NCBI GenBank assembly: GCA_021199595.1 | Contig: JAJQHT010000327.1 | Coordinates: 1-10,691, forward strand | Reading direction: 5' to 3' | Source of the DNA: Oscillospiraceae bacterium | GTDB lineage: Bacteria > Bacillota > Clostridia > Oscillospirales > Oscillospiraceae | Length of the DNA stretch: 10,691 bases | Shown here: positions 7,215 to 10,691 of the stretch, one piece after another | Position numbering within the stretch: the stretch's first letter is position 1 | Layout of the letters: every line of letters starts with the position of its first letter | Translations under genes and position numbers: made by a program | The notes under the pieces: generated by a model | The model's input: the letters and a program-made list of their open reading frames with translations, nothing else | Told to the model about the DNA's origin: nothing | The model's database searches: none

Positions 7215-8263
7215 CAGAGCGCGTACAAAACGTCTCCCTCGCAGACGGCGCGGTGCGTATCATCGACCAGACAAGGCTCCCAGGGGAGCTTGTATACCTT
7301 GACCTGCGGACGCGGGAGGAGCTGTACGAGGCCATCCACTCCCTGCGGGTACGGGGCGCTCCGGCCATCGGCATATTCGCGGCCTACGCCGTGTATGTGC
7401 TGGCGGCGGAATATGACCCGGCGGACTTTTTCGCGGCGCTGGACAGGGACTGCGACTATCTCATCTCCAGCCGCCCCACGGCGGTGAATCTGGCCCGCCA
7501 GGTAGAGCGTATGCGCGCCCTGGCCCACACCATGAAGGGCCAGCCGCAGGAGACCATTCTGTCCGCCCTGCGGGCGGAGGCCACTGCCATCCACCAGGAG
7601 GACATTGCCATGTGCCGGGCCATAGCGGAGGTGGGGCTGGGCCTGCTCCATCCGGGAGATACCGTGCTGACCCACTGCAACGCCGGGCCGCTCGCCACCT
7701 CGGAATACGGCACGGGTCTGGGGCCGCTGATGCTCGCGGCGGAGCGGGGGCTGGACATAAAGGCCTATGTGGACGAGACCCGACCCCTGCTGCAAGGGGC
7801 GCGGTTGACCGCCTGGGAGCTTCAAAACGCGGGGATTGACTGCACCCTCATCTGCGACAACATGGCCGCCCTGGCCATGCAGCAGGGGAAGATACAGGCC
7901 GTGCTGGCCGGGTGTGACCGCATGGCCGCAAACGGCGACGCCGCCAACAAAATCGGCACCATGGGCGCGGCCATCCTCGCGAAGCACTTCGGCGTCCCGG
8001 TGTATATCCTTCTCCCCTCCTCCACCATCGACCTGTCCTGCGCCACCGGCGCGGACATTCCCATCGAGTACCGAGACGGGGAGGAGATACGGGCCAAATG
8101 GTACGCGCAGCCCATGGCCCCGGCAGGGGTAAAATGCTGGAACCCCGCCTTCGATGTGACAGACCACACCCTCATCACCGCCATCGTGACGGAAAAGGGC
8201 GTGCTTTACCCGCCCTATGAGGGGCAGCTTGCCGCCCTGTTCGGCAATAAGGAGGAAACCTGA
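7211..8263 (+). CDS. mtnA: S-methyl-5-thioribose-1-phosphate isomerase (MtnA; possibly 5-deoxyribose-1-phosphate isomerase)
   Basis: A 350-aa enzyme that converts 5-methylthioribose 1-phosphate to the ribulose 1-phosphate in the methionine salvage pathway; relatives also act on 5-deoxyribose 1-phosphate. Family signatures are intact: RVRGAPAIG (46-54), LTHCNAG with catalytic Cys156, YVDETRPLLQGARLTAWEL (186-204), GIDCTLICDNMA (208-219), AGCDRMAANGDAANKIGT with catalytic Asp236, and LPSSTIDL (268-275). Length matches B. subtilis MtnA. The eIF2B-alpha/beta/delta-like fold could raise confusion with ribose-1,5-bisphosphate isomerase, but the motifs are those of MtnA. Start overlaps the phosphorylase stop (ATGA), and its own stop overlaps the next start (TGATG), so the three enzymes are made in step. 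No mtnB, mtnK, mtnD or class II aldolase is in the window. Confidence 0.94.
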   Translation: MTERVQNVSLADGAVRIIDQTRLPGELVYLDLRTREELYEAIHSLRVRGAPAIGIFAAYAVYVLAAEYDPADFFAALDRDCDYLISSRPTAVNLARQVERMRALAHTMKGQPQETILSALRAEATAIHQEDIAMCRAIAEVGLGLLHPGDTVLTHCNAGPLATSEYGTGLGPLMLAAERGLDIKAYVDETRPLLQGARLTAWELQNAGIDCTLICDNMAALAMQQGKIQAVLAGCDRMAANGDAANKIGTMGAAILAKHFGVPVYILLPSSTIDLSCATGADIPIEYRDGEEIRAKWYAQPMAPAGVKCWNPAFDVTDHTLITAIVTEKGVLYPPYEGQLAALFGNKEET

Positions 8264-9522
8264 TGATTCGCTTTTACAATGGCCGCGTGCTGGAGGGCAG
8301 CACGATAACGGAAAACGAGGTCTGGGTGGACGGAGACCACATCTCCTATGTCGGCCCCGCCAAAGCGGACGCCCCCGCGTTCGACCGGCAGATAGACCTG
8401 AAGGGCGACCTGCTGATGCCCAGCTTCAAGAACGCCCACACCCACTCCGGCATGACCTTCCTCCGCTCATTGGCGGACGATTTGCCCCTGCAGGAGTGGC
8501 TGACCCAGCAGATATTCCCCCAGGAGGCCAAGCTGAACGCCGAGCGCCTGGGCGCGTTCACAAAGGTGGCCATGCTGGAATACCTGGCAAACGGCATCAC
8601 CGCCTGCTTCGATATGTATTACTATACGGACGAATTTACCCACATCGCCGCCGACTGGGGCTTCCGGGTGGTGCTGTGCGAATCCCTGTCCGCCGGGGAC
8701 AACTGGGAGCGGGTCTATACAAACTACGAAAAATACAACCACATGAGTCCGCTGATAAGCTATCAGCTCGGCTTCCACGCGGAATACACCGGCAGCCTGG
8801 ATATGTTCAAATTCATCTCCCAGGCCGCCCACGACCTGAAGGCCCCCGTATGGTGCCACAACTCCGAGACCGCCTCCGAGGTGCAGGGCTGCGTCCAGCG
8901 GTACGGCGTCACACCCACTGAGCTTTTTGAAAGCTGCAGCCTTTACGACTACGGCGGCGGCGGCTTCCACTGCGTATGGATGACAGACGACGACCTGGAC
9001 ATCTTCGCCCGGCGGGGGCTGTATGCCGTGCTGAACCCCTGCTCCAACGGGAAGCTGGCAAGCGGCGTGGCCCCCCTCCGCCGAATGGTGGACAAGGGCG
9101 TGAAGCTCGCCATCGGCACGGACGGCCCCGCCTCCAACAATGCCCTGGATTTCTTCCGGGAGATGTATCTCGTGAACATCCTGGCAAAGCTGGAGGAGAA
9201 GGACGCCGCCGCAGGCGACCCGGCGCTCATATTGGACGCCGCCACCGCAGGCGGCGCGCGGGCTATGGGCCTGTATAACTGCGACAGCATTGCCGCAGGC
9301 CGCCAGGCGGACATGATTGTCATCGACCTGCACCGGCCCAATATGCAGCCGGTGAACAACATCCTCAAAAACCTTATCTATTCCGGCAACCCCTCCAACG
9401 TCCGCATGACCATGGTGGCGGGCAGGGTGCTGTACCAGGACGGCGAGTTCTTCGTCGGCGAGGAGCCAGAGAAAATCTACGCCGAGGCCCAACGCCTGAC
9501 CAGGGAGCTGCTGGAGGAATAA
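8263..9522 (+). CDS. MTA/SAH-deaminase-like amidohydrolase
   Basis: A 419-aa metal-dependent amidohydrolase expected to deaminate an adenosine-type nucleoside to the inosine form; cytosolic. Visible ligands: NAHTHSG with His59 and His61, HNSE with His199 and Glu202, FHCV with His236 and GTDGPASNN with Asp287. LQEWL keeps Glu78, which in the characterised relative TM0936 of Thermotoga holds the ribose hydroxyls. Two changes stand out: the Arg of the LLTRGL segment in TM0936, recalled as a contact for the SAH carboxylate, is Glu140 here (VLCESL), and the usual HNPxSN motif reads LNPCSN, with Leu257 for His. This makes SAH a less likely substrate; 5'-methylthioadenosine, 5'-deoxyadenosine or another purine remain open. 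AAGGAGG lies 7 nt before the ATG, whose first base is shared with the isomerase stop. Other aminohydrolases of this superfamily (SsnA, guanine deaminase relatives) are the main alternatives. Confidence 0.85.
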   Translation: MIRFYNGRVLEGSTITENEVWVDGDHISYVGPAKADAPAFDRQIDLKGDLLMPSFKNAHTHSGMTFLRSLADDLPLQEWLTQQIFPQEAKLNAERLGAFTKVAMLEYLANGITACFDMYYYTDEFTHIAADWGFRVVLCESLSAGDNWERVYTNYEKYNHMSPLISYQLGFHAEYTGSLDMFKFISQAAHDLKAPVWCHNSETASEVQGCVQRYGVTPTELFESCSLYDYGGGGFHCVWMTDDDLDIFARRGLYAVLNPCSNGKLASGVAPLRRMVDKGVKLAIGTDGPASNNALDFFREMYLVNILAKLEEKDAAAGDPALILDAATAGGARAMGLYNCDSIAAGRQADMIVIDLHRPNMQPVNNILKNLIYSGNPSNVRMTMVAGRVLYQDGEFFVGEEPEKIYAEAQRLTRELLEE

Positions 9523-9582
9523 CGCCGCGCGACGGCGAAAGCCGGAAATGCCAGGTGCAGAAGCCTCCCTTAAAAAAGAAGA

Positions 9583-9629
9583 AATCCGAACCGCATGACC
9601 CAGCCGGGCAATTGGTTCGGATTATTTTT
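9583..9629. terminator. Bidirectional terminator between the deaminase and tRNA-Pro(UGG)
   Basis: AATCCGAACC (9583-9592) and GGTTCGGATT (9614-9623) form a perfect 10-bp stem with a 21-nt loop. On the plus strand it is followed by ATTTTTT; on the minus strand by TTCTTCTTTTTT. It can therefore end both the deaminase transcript and the tRNA transcript. The stretch 9523-9582 before it contains only small GC-rich hairpins (9523-9544). Confidence 0.85.
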
Positions 9630-9631
9630 TC

Positions 9632-9707
9632 TGGTCCGAGTGACAGGATTCGAACCTGCGGCCTCCTGCTCCCAAAGCAGGCGCGCTACCAGCTGCGCAA
9701 CACCCGG
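9632..9707 (-). tRNA. tRNA-Pro (anticodon UGG)
   Basis: A 76-nt cloverleaf with encoded CCA. Acceptor stem CCGGGTG pairs with CACTCGG (one G-U pair), D stem GCGC/GCGC, anticodon stem CCTGC/GCAGG around loop TTTGGGA (anticodon TGG), five-base variable loop AGGCC, T stem GCAGG/CCTGT with loop TTCGAAT, discriminator A. It reads CCN proline codons, mainly CCA and CCG. Own promoter at 9735-9763. Confidence 0.97.
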
Positions 9708-9734
9708 ATATAGACGCCCTGAGGGCGCTTTTAT

Positions 9735-9763
9735 ACTATAGCTTTTTTCTTCGCCAATGTCAA
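9735..9763 (-). promoter_or_regulatory. Promoter of tRNA-Pro(UGG)
   Basis: Minus strand: TTGACA (complement of 9758-9763), 17-nt spacer, TATAGT (complement of 9735-9740); start expected near 9728, about 20 nt before the mature tRNA. The short 5' leader contains a CGCCC/GGGCG hairpin (9715-9727), probably removed with the leader by RNase P. The interval 9764-9843 holds no gene I can support. Confidence 0.85.
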
Positions 9764-9843
9764 GAGACCGGAGCGGAACAGGGCTTGTTTTTTGCTTCCG
9801 GCGCCCCCGGCGAAGCGCCCCAGCCCGGCACGGCGCCATGAAA

Positions 9844-9883
9844 AATCCGAACCCATTACCCTCTTGGATAATGGGTTCGGATT
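9844..9883. terminator. Long perfect hairpin, terminator of tRNA-Pro(GGG)
   Basis: AATCCGAACCCATTA (9844-9858) and TAATGGGTTCGGATT (9869-9883) form a perfect 15-bp stem with a 10-nt loop. On the minus strand it follows the tRNA 3' end by 9 nt and is followed by TTTTTC. Its outer ten base pairs are identical to those of the hairpin after the other proline tRNA. Confidence 0.85.
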
Positions 9884-9892
9884 ATCATGTTA

Positions 9893-9969
9893 TGGTCCGA
9901 GTGACTGGACTTGAACCAGCGGCCTCCTGAACCCCATTCAGGCGCGATACCAAACTTCGCCACACCCGG
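9893..9969 (-). tRNA. tRNA-Pro (anticodon GGG)
   Basis: A 77-nt cloverleaf with encoded CCA. Acceptor CCGGGTG/CACTCGG as in the neighbouring tRNA, D stem GCGA/TCGC, anticodon stem CCTGA/TCAGG around loop ATGGGGT (anticodon GGG), variable loop AGGCC, T stem GCTGG/CCAGT, discriminator A. It reads CCC and CCU. An unmodified purine-rich loop with A at position 32 and T at 38 is a known feature of GGG proline tRNAs and allows a 32-38 pair. Confidence 0.96.
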
Positions 9970-9984
9970 TCATTGCGCCCTAGT

Positions 9985-10013
9985 ATATTAGCACAGTCCG
10001 GCGGAAAATGCAA
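9985..10013 (-). promoter_or_regulatory. Promoter of tRNA-Pro(GGG)
   Basis: Minus strand: TTGCAT (complement of 10008-10013), 17-nt spacer, TAATAT (complement of 9985-9990), preceded by TG one base upstream (extended -10). Start expected near 9978, about 9 nt before the mature tRNA. Confidence 0.75.
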
Positions 10014-10051
10014 TAGTAAATTTAAAAAAATTACACAGATTTTCCGCCCGG
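9998..10051. repeat. Inverted repeat spanning the tRNA -35 region
   Basis: CCGGCGGAAAAT (9998-10009) and ATTTTCCGCCCGG (10039-10051) are reverse complements except for one extra C, separated by 29 nt of AT-rich sequence. One arm lies in the -35/spacer of the tRNA-Pro(GGG) promoter and the other directly after the stop codon of the membrane protein gene. It has no T-run after its 3' arm, so it is not a usual terminator. Confidence 0.6.
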
Positions 10052-10055
10052 CGGG

Positions 10056-10691
10056 TCAGATTTCCTCATCCGATTGGAGAGGAGTCTCCTTTTTGGGGAA
10101 ATTTCCCGCAATCACAAAGCCCCACAGGAACAGGAGCAGCGCCACCGCCGCAAAGCGGAGCGCCTCCGCCATGGGCATATCGTCAATGGCGGACATGACG
10201 CCGAGAAACGCGCCCAGCTCGCAGAAAAACAGGGTATACACAGGGCGGGGGGAATCGAAATAATATCCCGCCATATAGTAAAACGCCATCAGCACGGCGC
10301 TTATGGCCAGTATCTCAGGGGCAAAGCGCCAGAGAACCGGGTCGGTGGCCGCGTCCTTATAGGCAGAGATGAGCCATATGCCCCCGAACAGAATCATCAG
10401 CACAGCACCAACGCGGCAGCGCCACTGGCCCTTTTCTCCGTCTCTGTTTCCGCCGGCCAGAAGCAGCAGGCCCACGGCTCCCACCACGGTCGCCGCGCCG
10501 CCCAGCCGATACATCCCCGGCCAAAGGCTGTCTCCCACATGGAATATTTGTATCACGCCGGAGAGGGCCAGCAGCGCCGCTATCGCATACAGCGCCGCCG
10601 TATATAACGGCGAACGGGCGGCCGGAATGCCCTCCTCCGCGGGGGTGCTACCGCGCCGGAGATAGATGGCATATCCCGCCAGGGCCACCAC
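10056..10691 (-). CDS. Multi-spanning membrane protein of unknown function (N-terminus cut by window edge)
   Basis: The frame is open from the right edge to a stop at 10056; the first codon at the edge is GTG and is probably an internal valine, so 211 residues are a minimum. Hydrophobic segments appear at about 1-10, 30-48, 62-80, 93-108, 126-145, 150-166 and 178-196 of the visible part, with short polar loops such as HVGDSLWPGMYR and YKDAATDPVLWR, and a hydrophilic C-terminal tail ending PLQSDEEI. No motif for transport, catalysis or ligand binding was recognised. No recognisable partner lies downstream, since two tRNA genes with their own promoters follow on the same strand. Likely an integral cytoplasmic membrane protein; function unknown. 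Confidence 0.8.
   Translation of the reverse strand: MVALAGYAIYLRRGSTPAEEGIPAARSPLYTAALYAIAALLALSGVIQIFHVGDSLWPGMYRLGGAATVVGAVGLLLLAGGNRDGEKGQWRCRVGAVLMILFGGIWLISAYKDAATDPVLWRFAPEILAISAVLMAFYYMAGYYFDSPRPVYTLFFCELGAFLGVMSAIDDMPMAEALRFAAVALLLFLWGFVIAGNFPKKETPLQSDEEI

Noticed and set aside
6935..8167. Long minus-strand frame opposite the phosphorylase and isomerase genes
   Set aside because: Antisense shadow of two well-supported enzymes; low-complexity Gly/Arg/His composition and no family resemblance.
8467..9492. Long minus-strand frame opposite the deaminase gene
   Set aside because: Antisense shadow; its Val/Gly/His-rich product has no domain and the sense strand has intact metal ligands.
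9570..9839. Minus-strand open frame with a GVAQLVARLLWEQEAAGSNP-like product
   Set aside because: This is the familiar false protein obtained by translating a tRNA gene; it covers tRNA-Pro(UGG).

Overview
The window looks like chromosomal DNA from a GC-rich low-branching Firmicute, most plausibly a gut Clostridia member of the Oscillospiraceae type. Reasons: GC-rich codons together with strong AAGGAGG-type ribosome binding sites and TTGACA/TATAAT promoters; a tgt-yajC-small membrane protein cluster typical of Clostridia; a PadR regulator with a HAAS/DUF1048-like membrane partner; an XpaC-family protein; and tRNA genes with encoded CCA. No phage, transposon or CRISPR hallmark is seen. The assignment is by family resemblance only.

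Layout. Positions 1-1899 (minus strand): tgt (queuine/preQ1 tRNA-ribosyltransferase), then yajC with a near-consensus promoter of its own, then a TIGR04086-like small membrane protein cut by the left edge. The yajC product is unusual: it begins with a lipoprotein signal peptide and a nine-threonine linker. A terminator-like hairpin covers the ribosome binding site of the last gene. Positions 1900-2096 are a divergent control region with back-to-back promoters and two dyads that are candidate PadR operators.

Positions 2097-4375 (plus): padR, overlapped by a six-helix membrane protein (ATGA junction), then a LacX-type aldose 1-epimerase. Positions 4408-5123: a more AT-rich two-gene RelE/ParE-type toxin-antitoxin cassette with its own promoter and downstream hairpins.

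Positions 5158-9522 (plus): an XpaC-like membrane protein, apparently started from a promoter so close to its ATG that the message may be leaderless, then a tightly packed trio: purine nucleoside phosphorylase, an MtnA-type aldose-1-phosphate isomerase, and an MTA/SAH-deaminase-like amidohydrolase. Together these three could convert a 5'-modified adenosine (5'-methylthioadenosine or 5'-deoxyadenosine) to the inosine form, then the sugar 1-phosphate, then the ribulose 1-phosphate. This is the most interesting biology here: the deaminase has changed residues at positions that contact substrate in the characterised relative, and no later step (aldolase, dehydratase, kinase) is encoded in the window.

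Positions 9583-10013 (minus): two proline tRNA genes, UGG and GGG, each with its own promoter and a downstream hairpin; the two hairpins share the same ten-base arms and also serve as convergent terminators. Positions 10056-10691 (minus): the C-terminal part of an unrecognised multi-spanning membrane protein, cut by the right edge.
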